64,000 nucleotides of DNA from HGM04593 sp045631905 (GTDB lineage: Bacteria > Bacteroidota > Bacteroidia > Bacteroidales > Bacteroidaceae), in contig JAZQVO010000005.1 of assembly GCA_045631905.1 (NCBI GenBank), forward strand, positions 1-64,000, given 5' to 3'. Positions 42,570 to 51,896 of this stretch are shown here, piece after piece. Under the pieces are notes generated by a model. It ran no database searches, was not told the origin of the DNA, and saw nothing but the letters and a program-made list of their open reading frames with translations. How positions within the stretch are numbered: position 1 is the stretch's first letter; each line of letters opens with the position of its first letter. The position numbers were made by a program, and so were the translations under genes.

Positions 42570-43727
42570 ATGGCAGAATCGAACTTTATAGATTATGTTA
42601 AGATTGTGTGTCGTTCGGGCCGTGGCGGTCGCGGTATGGCACATTTGCATCGTGCCAAATATATCCCCAACGGTGGTCCCGACGGCGGTGACGGCGGTAA
42701 GGGTGGCGATATAATTTTGCGCGGAAACAGAAATTATTGGACCTTGTTACACCTTAAATATCAGCGACATGTGTTTGCAGGGAACGGCCAGAACGGTGGT
42801 ATAAACAAAAGCACCGGAGCCGACGGCGAGAGCAAGATAATAGATGTGCCCTGCGGTACCGTGGCCTATAATGCCGAAACGGGTGAGTTCTTGTGCGATG
42901 TGATGGAGGACGGCCAGATGGTCACTCTGCTCAAAGGAGGTCGCGGAGGCTTGGGAAACGTCCACTTTGCAACCCCCACACGTCAGGCACCTCGTTTTGC
43001 ACAGCCGGGCGAGCCCATGCGCGAGATGACTGTTACTCTTGAACTTAAACTACTTGCCGATGTAGGTCTTGTTGGCTTCCCCAACGCAGGCAAATCGACA
43101 CTGCTTTCCATGGTATCTGCCGCAAAGCCTAAGATAGCAAATTACCCCTTTACCACCATGGAGCCACAGCTTGGCATTGTGTCGCATCGCGACAACAAAT
43201 CTTTTGTCATGGCCGATATTCCGGGTATCATCGAGGGTGCCAGTCAGGGGCGTGGTCTTGGTCTGCGTTTCTTGCGTCACATAGAGCGTAACTCGTTGTT
43301 GCTCTTTATGGTGCCTGCCGATACCGACGATATAAAGCGTGAATACGAGATTTTGCTCAACGAGCTTGCTACGTTCAACCCCGAGATGCTCGACAAACAG
43401 CGCGTGCTTGCCATAACCAAGAGCGACCTCATAGACGAGGAGTTGCAGGAGATGCTCACCCCCGGCCTGCCCGAGGGCGTGCCCCATGTCTTTATCTCGG
43501 CTGCCACAGGTGCAGGTATAACCGAGCTGAAAGATATTCTGTGGGAGGCTCTGAATAGCGAGGAGAACCGCATGGCGGCTGTTAAGCGAGACGAACTTGT
43601 GCATCGCGACTACGACGCGCGCATGCTCGCCAGCGACTTTGCCGACTGGGAGAGCGATTTTGATGATACCGATGAAGGCGACGATGATGATTATAACTAC
43701 GAGGAGTTCGATTTTGACGAAGAATAA
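42570..43727 (+). CDS. obg: Obg-family GTPase
   Basis: This 385-residue GTPase works in late 50S-subunit assembly. The Gly-rich Obg fold (about 1-158) includes RSGRGGRGMAHLHRAKYIPN and GGPDGGDGGKGGD. The G domain has G1 GFPNAGKST, G3 DIPGIIEGASQGRGLG and G4 TKSDL. The last 30 residues are strongly acidic (Asp/Glu/Tyr) instead of a full OCT domain. ATG 42570 (MAESNFIDYVK) fits the family; an open frame reaches back to a GTG at 42492 across the adk terminator and is not used. Confidence 0.96.
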   Translation: MAESNFIDYVKIVCRSGRGGRGMAHLHRAKYIPNGGPDGGDGGKGGDIILRGNRNYWTLLHLKYQRHVFAGNGQNGGINKSTGADGESKIIDVPCGTVAYNAETGEFLCDVMEDGQMVTLLKGGRGGLGNVHFATPTRQAPRFAQPGEPMREMTVTLELKLLADVGLVGFPNAGKSTLLSMVSAAKPKIANYPFTTMEPQLGIVSHRDNKSFVMADIPGIIEGASQGRGLGLRFLRHIERNSLLLFMVPADTDDIKREYEILLNELATFNPEMLDKQRVLAITKSDLIDEELQEMLTPGLPEGVPHVFISAATGAGITELKDILWEALNSEENRMAAVKRDELVHRDYDARMLASDFADWESDFDDTDEGDDDDYNYEEFDFDEE

Positions 43728-43752
43728 ATAAAATATATTTAAAAACAAGACG

Positions 43753-43790
43753 ATGAGGGTGCCCAAAGCGAACCGGCCACCCTCATTTTG
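43753..43790. terminator. Terminator between obg and serB
   Basis: ATGAGGGTG (43753-43761) pairs with CACCCTCAT (43778-43786), followed by TTTTG on the plus strand. It is suitable for obg; a separate terminator for the converging serB gene was not identified. Confidence 0.7.
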
Positions 43791-43917
43791 TTATATTCTT
43801 AGTCGAAGTCGCAACAGCGAAAAAAATAATTGTCCCTCTCCTTAACCACGCGGGGTCGCCTCTCCTTGTTTGCAAGCAGAGCCCCCGGTTTGTTATCTCT
43901 ATTAGTAAGAAGAAAAT

Positions 43918-45147
43918 TTACTCTCTGCCTTTTTCGTCGAGGTACGAATCTTTGAAGCCCAAAAAGTAGAGTACACCATCGAGACCGATAGTGTTTATCG
44001 ACTGTTTGGCATTTGCAACCACACGGGGTTTTGCGTGGAAAGCGATGCCTAAACCGGCCTCGCTCAGCATGGGGAGGTCGTTGGCACCATCGCCCACGGC
44101 GATAGTCTGCGCAAGGTCCACCTTCTCCACCTGTGCAATAAGTTTCAAGAGCTCGGCTTTGCGTCGGCCGTCTACTACCTCGCCCAAGTAACGGCCTGTG
44201 AGCTTGCCATCTTCGTCTATCTCTAATTCGTTGGCATACACATAATCTATCCCGTACTTCTTTTGCAGGTACTCGCCAAAATAGGTGAAACCACCCGACA
44301 ATATGGCAATCTTGTAACCATAGCGTTTCAGAACATACATGAGGCGGTCTACACCCTCTGTTATGGGTAGGTTTTCTGCAATCTCTCGCATAACGGCCGA
44401 GTCGAGCCCTTTGAGCAGAGCCACCCTTTCGGTAAAGCTCTCTTTAAAATCAATCTCACCGCGCATGGCACGTTCGGTAATCTCCTTCACCTTGTCGCCA
44501 ACACCGGCTCGCATGGCAAGCTCGTCGATAACCTCGGTTTGTATGAGTGTTGAGTCCATATCGAAGCAGATGAGACGGCGCATGCGACGGTACATGTTGT
44601 CTATTTGGAACGAACAATCCATGCCCATATCACTCGACATGCGTAACAGCTCGGCTTGCATTAAATTGCGGTCGAGCGGGGTGCCGCGTAGTGAAAATTC
44701 TATACATGCTCGAACGTTTTTCGAGGGCTCGGCTATCGACATGCGTCCCGAAAGGCGACGTATGGAGTCGATGTTCAGCCCCTGCTCGGCAATGAGGCGT
44801 GTTACGGCCTCAATCTGTTCGGCCGACAGCTTGCGACCAAGCAGTGTAAGGATATATCGGTTCTTTCCTTGTCGTTTAACCCACGCCTCATAATCCTCGG
44901 CAGTGATGGGGAAAAATTTTATATTCACCCCAAGCTCGCTGGCTTTGAAGAGTAATTCCTTCATAACGTGCCCGGAGTTTTCCTCTACCACACGAATGAG
45001 TATTCCGAGTGACAGGGTGCTGTGTATATCGGCCTGTCCTATGTCGAGGATAGTTACACCATATCTCGACAACACCGACATGATTGAAGCGGTGAGGCCC
45101 GGTCGGTCCTCGCCTGTTATTCTTATGAGTATAAGTTCTTTTGCCAT
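43918..45147 (-). CDS. serB: Phosphoserine phosphatase with two ACT domains
   Basis: This 409-residue enzyme performs the last step of serine synthesis. Two ACT domains lie at about 5-80 (ILIRITGEDRPGLTASIMSV) and 97-170 (YILTLLGRKLSAEQIEAVTR), which in relatives bind serine or regulate activity. The HAD phosphatase part begins with CFDMDSTLIQTEV (nucleophile Asp196, acid/base Asp198) and ends with VGDGANDLPML, which holds the Mg-binding Asp. SILS-type motif 2 is AILSGGFTYF. It stands alone between obg (convergent) and the CotH-type gene (divergent). Confidence 0.95.
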   Translation of the reverse strand: MAKELILIRITGEDRPGLTASIMSVLSRYGVTILDIGQADIHSTLSLGILIRVVEENSGHVMKELLFKASELGVNIKFFPITAEDYEAWVKRQGKNRYILTLLGRKLSAEQIEAVTRLIAEQGLNIDSIRRLSGRMSIAEPSKNVRACIEFSLRGTPLDRNLMQAELLRMSSDMGMDCSFQIDNMYRRMRRLICFDMDSTLIQTEVIDELAMRAGVGDKVKEITERAMRGEIDFKESFTERVALLKGLDSAVMREIAENLPITEGVDRLMYVLKRYGYKIAILSGGFTYFGEYLQKKYGIDYVYANELEIDEDGKLTGRYLGEVVDGRRKAELLKLIAQVEKVDLAQTIAVGDGANDLPMLSEAGLGIAFHAKPRVVANAKQSINTIGLDGVLYFLGFKDSYLDEKGRE

Positions 45148-45208
45148 CTATTGAGTAATTTCTATGTCGTTAAAAAATGCAGGTGGCTTGCCTGCTCGTC
45201 AGTTTTCG

Positions 45209-45216
45209 CAAATGTA
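45209..45216 (-). promoter_or_regulatory. -7 element of the serB promoter
   Basis: TACATTTG on the minus strand matches TAnnTTTG, 62 bases before the ATG at 45147. No -33 partner at normal spacing was found. Confidence 0.45.
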
Positions 45217-45396
45217 TGTAAAATATGCGATAAAGGTGTGAAAATATCGACAAAATATGAGAATATAACCTCTGTCGGGGTGAATATGATATTTTATATA
45301 AAAAATTTTATTTTTTAGTAAATAATTATTTTATTTGTAGATAAAATGCAGTAGTGCGTATTTTGAGAACGAATTAATATTTAAAATTCAAAGTAT

Positions 45397-48300
45397 ATGA
45401 AAAAGATGTTTTTAAGTATTGCGACACTGTTGTGTGCAGTGTGTGCAATCGCACAGGGTTCGTCGAGTGAGTCAGCCTCCGACGTTAAAACCTATTATGT
45501 CTATTTGAGCGATGGTGGCATCGATGCCTACGATGTGGCCGACCTCGATGGCGGTATCTCTACCCAAGATGGCAAGCTTGTTGTGTCGATGAAGAACGAT
45601 GCAACCTTCTATTACGAGTCGCACATGTACGACAGCATATCGACCGTGGCTCCTTCGTATCCCGAACTAACATCGTTCATGTTCACAAACAAAGGTAACC
45701 ACACTCTTTTCAAAGATGCAAAGGTTAAAACAGTGAGCGAAAGCATGAACCTCAGCCTAAATGCCATAGGTAAGTGGTTGGCTGCAAGTTTCGAGCTGAG
45801 CGACAACAAGGCTGTTGCCTATGTCGATACAGTATTCCAGAAGTCGGGTGTAACACGTCAGAGCTTTGCCTCGCCTGTTACCTACACAGTAACATACCCC
45901 GGCTACAACAAAGTAGGTGGCATAGTTAAGGTGAAAGACGAGTTGTGGGGCGAGGTAGGTGGCTCGACAACCGAAATACCCTTGACCGCAGCAATGTTGA
46001 GCACCAACAAGCCTTCGCAAAATGCAGATGAAGGTCTCGGAAACCTGCTCGACAATAACGCAAGTACAATATTCCACTCAACATGGGGGGCGGCCAACAA
46101 TGAAACCTTGAATGTAAAAACATACATAGATATTGACCTTCCCGAAACAGCCGAGAAACTTAAAATCTATTACAAGTGCCGTCCCCAAGGCGGTTACAAC
46201 CCCTTGTTGCTCGAAATCTACGGAGCCGGTGACGATGGCGAGTGGGTGCTCGTGCGCACTCTCACAACAGCCGACGGCATGCCCACAGGTGGTGTAAGCA
46301 TGGAGTATACATCTCCCGAGATTACTTTCGATGCCAAGTATAGCAAGGTGAGAATTTTGCAAGCATCGGGCGAGTACTCAAAGAACCACATGGTTCTTGC
46401 CGAGATGCGTCTTTACAAGGTGATTCCTGGTGAGATGCAGAAGATAAGCGACGAGGAGTATGCAGTGAAGCGTGTGCCTTTTGGTCGCGACTACACAATT
46501 AATGTAGAGTGGCTCACCGATAAAGCAACATCGGTTCCCCGCATCGACATCGACATCGAAAACGGTGCCGAGGTTGTAGACAAGGATACATACCTTAATG
46601 CCATTTTCCGCATAACAGGTTATGGCGTTTTCGATGATTTCGTAGAATCTGTTGAGATAAAAGGTCGCGGAAACACCACATGGGGCTACCCCAAGAAACC
46701 TTATCGTTTGAAATTTAATAGCAAGGTTAAACCCTTCGGCCTTACAAAAGGCAAGAGCTGGGTGTTGCTAGCCAACTATCAGTTTGGCTCTATGTTGGCA
46801 AACGCAGCCGCAATGAAGATAGGTCAGCTGGTAGGCACCGAATATCCTTGCCACATAGTTCCTGTTGAGTTGTATGTTAATGGTACATATCGTGGTAGCT
46901 ACATGTTCACCGAGAAGATAGGTATTGCGGGCAACAACGTGGATATTGACGACGAACTTGGTTACCTTGCCGAGCTCGACACATATTACGACGAGGACTA
47001 CAAGTTTAGAAGCGAAAATTATAACCTGCCTGTAAACGTCAAGGACCCCGACCTCAGCGAATACACCGAGGTAGAAGCCGCCGCACGTCTCGACCTTATA
47101 AGGGAGGATATAGACAAGCTCGACCGCGCTTTGTATTATAATGCCCCCATAGACGATATAATAGATGTCGATGTTTTTGCACGTTTCATGCTTGCCAACG
47201 ACCTTGTGCTTAATCAGGAGTTGGGACACCCCAAAAGTACCTACCTCTTCAAAGAGGAGCTCGAAAACCCCGAAAGCAAAATAAAATTCGGCCCCTTGTG
47301 GGACTTTGACTGGGCATTCGGTTACGAGCAGACAAGAGACTATGGCGTGATAGACTATATGACCTCTATTTTTAACAGCAACATGAAGAACGAGTCGGGC
47401 TATCGCTTGTTCAGCGACTTGATGCAAAACAGCGAGGTGCGCAAACACTATTATAAGGTGTGGAAAGAGTTCATCGAAAACAACTCGGTGGAGGAGTTCA
47501 AAGACTACATGAACAGCTACTATAACTATGCTCGTTCATCGTTCGAGAACAACTACTCTGTATGGCAAGATGGCTTGGGATACGGCACCATTAAGAACAA
47601 TATGAACAAATGGATAGCCAACAGAGCCGAATATCTTTATAGTTCACAACAAGAGTACAACCTCGACGAGTTCAATTATCCTCTTGCATGTGATGTAGAC
47701 AAGAGCAACACCCTTACCGTGCGCGACCTTGCCATCACAACAGCCTATTTGAAAGGAAATACTCACCCCGCATTCACATACTCGAAAGCCGATACCAACA
47801 GCGATGGCTTCATCTTCGACAGCGATGTAGAAACAATAGAGAATGCGGTATCTGTTGCCGAGTCACTTTCGCCCATGCAGTACTACAACACCCCCATAGC
47901 ACAAGGCTATCTTGGCGTGAATGATTTTGAGCTTGCGATAAACGAAGATTGTAACATGCCTGTAATGCTTTGTGACGCAAGATGCAAAGCTTTGCAGATG
48001 AACATTACAGTACCCGAGGGTGTAACAATAGCAAGCGTAGCAGGTGGCACGGCAGTAACCGACCACAAGGTTGTGATGAAGCAGTCAGACAACGGCACCT
48101 ATCGTGTTCTTGTATATTCGAAAGGCGATGAGCTGTTTAACAGCGAAGAGGTGTTGCTGAACCTTGTTCTTAACGCATCGGCTGTTGTTGCCGAGCCCGA
48201 CCGCAAGGTTATCCTGTCTGATATTTTGGTGGTTAATGATGCAACCGACGAACAACGCTTCGACGATGTTGTGGCATCGTTCGCCATCTCAACCAATATC

Positions 48301-48501
48301 AATGATGTTGAGGCTCCCACGGTCTCTGTTGCAGGTGGCGATGGTGTTATCACAATCACCTCTCTTGCTCCGCAGGATATAAATATTTATGCAGTAGATG
48401 GTCGCTTGGTGCGTCGCTTGCATGTGGGCGAGGGTAGCGAGCGTGTTGCTCTTCCTGCCGGAATTTATATGGTGCTTGGCACAAAGGTTACCGTGAAATA
48501 A
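45397..48501 (+). CDS. Secreted multidomain CotH-kinase-family protein
   Basis: This 1034-residue protein has a signal peptide (cleavage after AIAQ, residue 20). In order: a beta-rich N-terminal region with Ig-like strands (30-190); a discoidin/F5-8 type-C-like domain (about 205-342, DEGLGNLLDNNASTIFHSTW); a CotH domain (about 380-750) with hallmark KGRGNTTW (422-429) and FGPLWDFDWAFGYE (631-644), where the Asp residues correspond to the kinase-like active site; two Ca-loop-like repeats as in dockerins (DVDKSNTLTVRD at 766 and DTNSDGFIFDSD at 799); a cohesin-like beta-sandwich (about 840-965); and a C-terminal tail (about 975-1034) like a type IX secretion sorting domain (INIYAVDGRLVRRL then GIYMVLGTKVTVK). 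CotH proteins phosphorylate spore-coat proteins in Bacillus; substrates in Bacteroidales are unknown. It is transcribed alone. Confidence 0.85.
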   Translation: MKKMFLSIATLLCAVCAIAQGSSSESASDVKTYYVYLSDGGIDAYDVADLDGGISTQDGKLVVSMKNDATFYYESHMYDSISTVAPSYPELTSFMFTNKGNHTLFKDAKVKTVSESMNLSLNAIGKWLAASFELSDNKAVAYVDTVFQKSGVTRQSFASPVTYTVTYPGYNKVGGIVKVKDELWGEVGGSTTEIPLTAAMLSTNKPSQNADEGLGNLLDNNASTIFHSTWGAANNETLNVKTYIDIDLPETAEKLKIYYKCRPQGGYNPLLLEIYGAGDDGEWVLVRTLTTADGMPTGGVSMEYTSPEITFDAKYSKVRILQASGEYSKNHMVLAEMRLYKVIPGEMQKISDEEYAVKRVPFGRDYTINVEWLTDKATSVPRIDIDIENGAEVVDKDTYLNAIFRITGYGVFDDFVESVEIKGRGNTTWGYPKKPYRLKFNSKVKPFGLTKGKSWVLLANYQFGSMLANAAAMKIGQLVGTEYPCHIVPVELYVNGTYRGSYMFTEKIGIAGNNVDIDDELGYLAELDTYYDEDYKFRSENYNLPVNVKDPDLSEYTEVEAAARLDLIREDIDKLDRALYYNAPIDDIIDVDVFARFMLANDLVLNQELGHPKSTYLFKEELENPESKIKFGPLWDFDWAFGYEQTRDYGVIDYMTSIFNSNMKNESGYRLFSDLMQNSEVRKHYYKVWKEFIENNSVEEFKDYMNSYYNYARSSFENNYSVWQDGLGYGTIKNNMNKWIANRAEYLYSSQQEYNLDEFNYPLACDVDKSNTLTVRDLAITTAYLKGNTHPAFTYSKADTNSDGFIFDSDVETIENAVSVAESLSPMQYYNTPIAQGYLGVNDFELAINEDCNMPVMLCDARCKALQMNITVPEGVTIASVAGGTAVTDHKVVMKQSDNGTYRVLVYSKGDELFNSEEVLLNLVLNASAVVAEPDRKVILSDILVVNDATDEQRFDDVVASFAISTNINDVEAPTVSVAGGDGVITITSLAPQDINIYAVDGRLVRRLHVGEGSERVALPAGIYMVLGTKVTVK

Positions 48502-48523
48502 TATCCTCGATAATACATAAAAA

Positions 48524-48560
48524 CAAAAGCGATGGTGTGCGCACCATCGCTTTTGCTTTT
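48524..48560 (+). terminator. Terminator after the CotH-type gene
   Basis: Arms 48524-48537 and 48542-48555 pair perfectly around TGCG, with A-rich and T-rich flanks (CAAAAGCGATGGTG). It lies 23 bases after the stop codon. Confidence 0.9.
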
Positions 48561-48607
48561 ATGTATCCTGCGTCAAAATTTTCGCGCAACCTTAACAAAT
48601 GTATTTT

Positions 48608-48715
48608 GTTGCGCCCGTCGCTGTCATCTTGAACGCATGTGAGGGGTCTCTGTATGCAGCGCGATTTTGAGATACTTCGTTACTTTGCTCTGTCGGAACG
48701 ACAAATTCACGATGT
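48608..48715. repeat. Imperfect palindromic intergenic element
   Basis: One side reads TGTCATCTTGAACGCATGTG with GGGGTCTC following; the other reads GAGATACTTCG, later GTCGGAACGACA. This layout resembles the dispersed intergenic hairpin elements of the form GTCATCCTGAACG ... GAGATCCTTCG ... ATGACA that I know from many bacterial genomes. Here only one copy is seen, so the assignment rests on resemblance. Confidence 0.45.
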
Positions 48716-48742
48716 TCTTGGTTTATATCGAACCACCCTAAA

Positions 48743-49453
48743 CTACTCCTCGTTCAAGCCACCCTGACGCAAGCGACGGCTGTTCTCCCTTGCAATCTCA
48801 TAGTAATACTTAACAAAAGAGTCGTTCCTGAACATGTCGGGAGCATCGTTGTATATACTTTCGAGCTCGCCTGTAACAATAGGGATATTCACCGCGCTGT
48901 AAAAAAGAGCAAACACACAAGGCCCTAATATATTGTCAAGGTTAGCTCTTATAAACCCATTCATGAGCATCTCCATCGACTCGCCTATGTAGGTTATGGA
49001 GTCGCCCATGTATTCGGCGGCCGCTTCGGCGGTTGCACCATCGAGAATCATAGCCGTTTCGGCACGTTCAAGCTCATACATGCGTCTTTCGAGCTCCATC
49101 TTCTGTTGCATGAGTGTCCACAGCTCGTTGTTAAGCGGTGTCCCTTTTACCGACACCTGCTCTTCCGATATGTGAATATCAATCCTGCCCGGCTCAACCA
49201 CAAAGGGCACCACAGGCTGTTCGCCTATGTATAGCGAGGTTATGAAAGAGCTGTCGGTACTGCCCGCCATGAAAAAACGGCTTTTTTCCACCACGGCCGA
49301 GTCGAGCTTAACCACCGCACCGTTTATCTCGCTTTTTACATACACCGGCATACCGTCGAGAATATCGCCATCTACACAGCCCTCTATCCTATAACCCTTT
49401 TCGCAAGAGGCAAAGAGGGCGAGTAGCAAGGACAAGAGAAAAAGGTTTTTCAT
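48743..49453 (-). CDS. DUF4369 lipoprotein
   Basis: This 236-residue lipoprotein (lipobox ALFASC, Cys17) has the DUF4369 beta domain at its N-terminus (YRIEGCVDGDILDGMPVYV, DSAVVEKSRFFMAGS, VVPFVVEPGRIDIHISEE). The rest is helical, with an acidic Met-rich segment (about 105-160). Many DUF4369 proteins continue into a thioredoxin fold; this one does not, so it is a truncated or specialised form. ATG 49453 gives the lipoprotein signal; the open frame extends to 49513 without support. It faces the S46 gene head to head. Confidence 0.78.
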   Translation of the reverse strand: MKNLFLLSLLLALFASCEKGYRIEGCVDGDILDGMPVYVKSEINGAVVKLDSAVVEKSRFFMAGSTDSSFITSLYIGEQPVVPFVVEPGRIDIHISEEQVSVKGTPLNNELWTLMQQKMELERRMYELERAETAMILDGATAEAAAEYMGDSITYIGESMEMLMNGFIRANLDNILGPCVFALFYSAVNIPIVTGELESIYNDAPDMFRNDSFVKYYYEIARENSRRLRQGGLNEE

Positions 49454-49627
49454 ATAATATCGTTTTGTTCTTATGTTTCGGTCGCTAATATAATAACATT
49501 TACCTATGTGCACTCTTTTATTAAATTTATTTATGATTTTCCCCTTTCCTATAACATTTTACAACAAAAAAACAGCGCTTTAACAACTTTACACTTTTCA
49601 AAGGAACGAAGAGTGCATTTTTTAATG

Positions 49628-49635
49628 TATCTTCG
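49628..49635 (+). promoter_or_regulatory. -7 element of the S46 peptidase promoter
   Basis: TATCTTCG, one base from TAnnTTTG, lies 40 bases before the ATG at 49676. Confidence 0.4.
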
Positions 49636-49675
49636 CAAAGTGAAAATATATAACTATATAATAAAAATTTATAAT

Positions 49676-51820
49676 ATGAAGAAAACACTACTTGCGCTGC
49701 TTGTTGCAGCTATCGCACTGCCCGCACAGCTCCTTGCCGATGAGGGTATGTGGCTACTACAACTCATGCGTAGCCAAAATCTTGAAGAGCCTATGCGCCG
49801 CCTTGGCCTTGAACTCACAGCCGACGACATCTATGCCCCCGAAGGGGTGTCGTTGAAAGATGCCATAGGTATCTTTGGCGGTGGTTGCACCGGAGAGATA
49901 GTTTCGCCCAACGGTCTTATACTCACCAACCATCACTGCGGTTACAGCTACATACAGCAGTTGAGCGCGGTGGGCCACAACTACCTTCGCGACGGCTTCT
50001 GGAGCCAGAGCTACGAAGAGGAGCTCCCCTGCGAGAATATCAATTTTACATTTGTCGCCGAGATAAAAGATGTTACCGACGAGATTAACAAACGCATCGC
50101 CGAGGGCATCATCAGCGAGCAGGAGTCGTTCGACAGCAACGTACTTGCACAAATAGGAGTAGAGCTCTTCCAAGCCGACAACATCGAAGGCAAAGAGTAT
50201 CTTTCTCCCCAGCTCCTCCCTTACTTCGAGGGTAACAAGTACTACCTTGTGTACTACAAAAAATATACCGACGTGCGCCTTGTGGGAACACCTCCCAGCT
50301 CCATCGGTAAGTTCGGTGGCGAGACCGACAACTGGATGTGGCCCCGTCACACATGCGACTTCTCGGTGTTCCGTGTCTATGGCGACTCGCTTGGTAACCC
50401 TGCACCTTACAGCAAGGAGAACAAGCCCCTGAGCACCCCCAAGCACCTCAATGTGTCGCTTGCAGGCTTCGACTACAACGATTTTGCCATGATTATGGGC
50501 TTCCCCGGCAGCACATCGCGTTACCTCACAGGCGACGAGGTGAAGCACCGCATGTTCTCGCAGAACGAGCCCCGTATAGCAATGCGCGATGCTTCGCTCA
50601 AAGTTATCCGCGAGGAGATGGCAAAGGACGAGGCTGTGAACATTCAGTATGCAAGCAAGATGGCCCGCATAAGCAACTATTGGAAAAACTCGATAGGTAT
50701 GAACAAAGCTATCGTGGACAACAAGGTTGTTGAGACAAAGTTGGAGAACGAGGCCGCTTTCAAAGCCTTTGCACAGCAGGTAGGTAACAGCGACTACGAG
50801 AATGTTGTCGCAAATATCAACAAGGCCGTGAACGCACGTAGCCGTGCCGAGTACCTACTCACACTTACCACCGAGATTTTGAACAACGTGGAGTTTATTC
50901 TTCGTAACGTGTATGCAACAAGCGACACGATGTTCAACGATACAGAGAAGACAAAATGGCATATGCAAAAAATACACGGCTGGATATACAACCGCGACTA
51001 CAACCATAATGTAGACCTTCGCGTAGCAAAGGCTGTGCTCCCCCTCTACATGTCGCTCACCACAGCCGAGGAGCGTCCTGCTCTCTTGAACGAGGTTGAG
51101 AAAAAGTACAAAGGCAACATCGAAAAATATATCGACGACGTGTATAGCAACTCAATAATGTCGAGCGAGAAGAACTTTAACAAGTTCATGAAAAAGCCCA
51201 CAAAGAAGGCGTTCGACAAAGATCCCGCCATGCTGTTGCGCAAAGCAATCTTCGACAAATACGAGGAGCTTGCAAGCGAGAAGGACGAGTTTGAGGCTGT
51301 TATCAACCCCTTGCACAAAACCTACCTCAAAGGTCTCATGGAGAAGGCCGACGGTGCCCCCATGGCTCCCGATGCAAACTTTACCATGCGCCTCACTTAT
51401 GGTAGCGTTAAGGCCTACCAGCCCAAAGATGGTGTAACCTTCAACCACTACACAACCCTTAAAGGTGTGATGGAGAAGGAGGATAACACAAACAGCGAGT
51501 TTACAGTGCCCGCCCGTCTCAAAGAGCTATATCTTGCAAAAGATTTCGGTCAGTATGCACTACCCAACGGTGACATGCCCGTAGCCTTCCTCACCACCAA
51601 CGACATCACAGGCGGTAACAGCGGTAGCCCTGTCATGAACTCACGCGGTGAGCTCATCGGCCTTGCTTTCGATGGCAACTGGGAGTCTTTGAGCAGCGAT
51701 ATCAACTTCGACAAGAACTTGCAACGTTGCATCAACGTGGATATACGTTACGTACTCTTCATCATCGAGAAGTTTGGTAACTGCAAACGTCTTATCGACG
51801 AGATGAATATTGTGAAGTAA
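49676..51820 (+). CDS. S46-family dipeptidyl-peptidase, DPP7-like
   Basis: This 714-residue periplasmic serine peptidase with a signal peptide (about 1-21) removes dipeptides from peptide N-termini. The catalytic His is in LTNHHCGY (84-91) and the nucleophile Ser649 in TGGNSGSPV. The residue 18 places after the Ser, which sets P1 preference in this family, is Gly667 (LAFDGNWES). DPP7 has Gly there (hydrophobic P1) and DPP11 has Arg (acidic P1), so a DPP7-type preference is predicted. ATG 49676 is the right start because it alone yields a signal peptide; the frame is open upstream to 49508. It is likely used in peptide foraging. Confidence 0.92.
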   Translation: MKKTLLALLVAAIALPAQLLADEGMWLLQLMRSQNLEEPMRRLGLELTADDIYAPEGVSLKDAIGIFGGGCTGEIVSPNGLILTNHHCGYSYIQQLSAVGHNYLRDGFWSQSYEEELPCENINFTFVAEIKDVTDEINKRIAEGIISEQESFDSNVLAQIGVELFQADNIEGKEYLSPQLLPYFEGNKYYLVYYKKYTDVRLVGTPPSSIGKFGGETDNWMWPRHTCDFSVFRVYGDSLGNPAPYSKENKPLSTPKHLNVSLAGFDYNDFAMIMGFPGSTSRYLTGDEVKHRMFSQNEPRIAMRDASLKVIREEMAKDEAVNIQYASKMARISNYWKNSIGMNKAIVDNKVVETKLENEAAFKAFAQQVGNSDYENVVANINKAVNARSRAEYLLTLTTEILNNVEFILRNVYATSDTMFNDTEKTKWHMQKIHGWIYNRDYNHNVDLRVAKAVLPLYMSLTTAEERPALLNEVEKKYKGNIEKYIDDVYSNSIMSSEKNFNKFMKKPTKKAFDKDPAMLLRKAIFDKYEELASEKDEFEAVINPLHKTYLKGLMEKADGAPMAPDANFTMRLTYGSVKAYQPKDGVTFNHYTTLKGVMEKEDNTNSEFTVPARLKELYLAKDFGQYALPNGDMPVAFLTTNDITGGNSGSPVMNSRGELIGLAFDGNWESLSSDINFDKNLQRCINVDIRYVLFIIEKFGNCKRLIDEMNIVK

Positions 51821-51840
51821 CAGCAACATAGCATAAAAGA

Positions 51841-51878
51841 AAACAAAGCCGACCTTGCATGCAAGGTCGGCTTTGTTT
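51841..51878. terminator. Bidirectional terminator between S46 and kinase genes
   Basis: A perfect 38-base palindrome has 18-base arms around AT (core AGCCGACCTTGC). A-rich and T-rich ends make it work on both strands. The S46 gene and the LRR-kinase gene converge on it. Confidence 0.93.
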
Positions 51879-51896
51879 GTTGTTGTAGCGACACGT

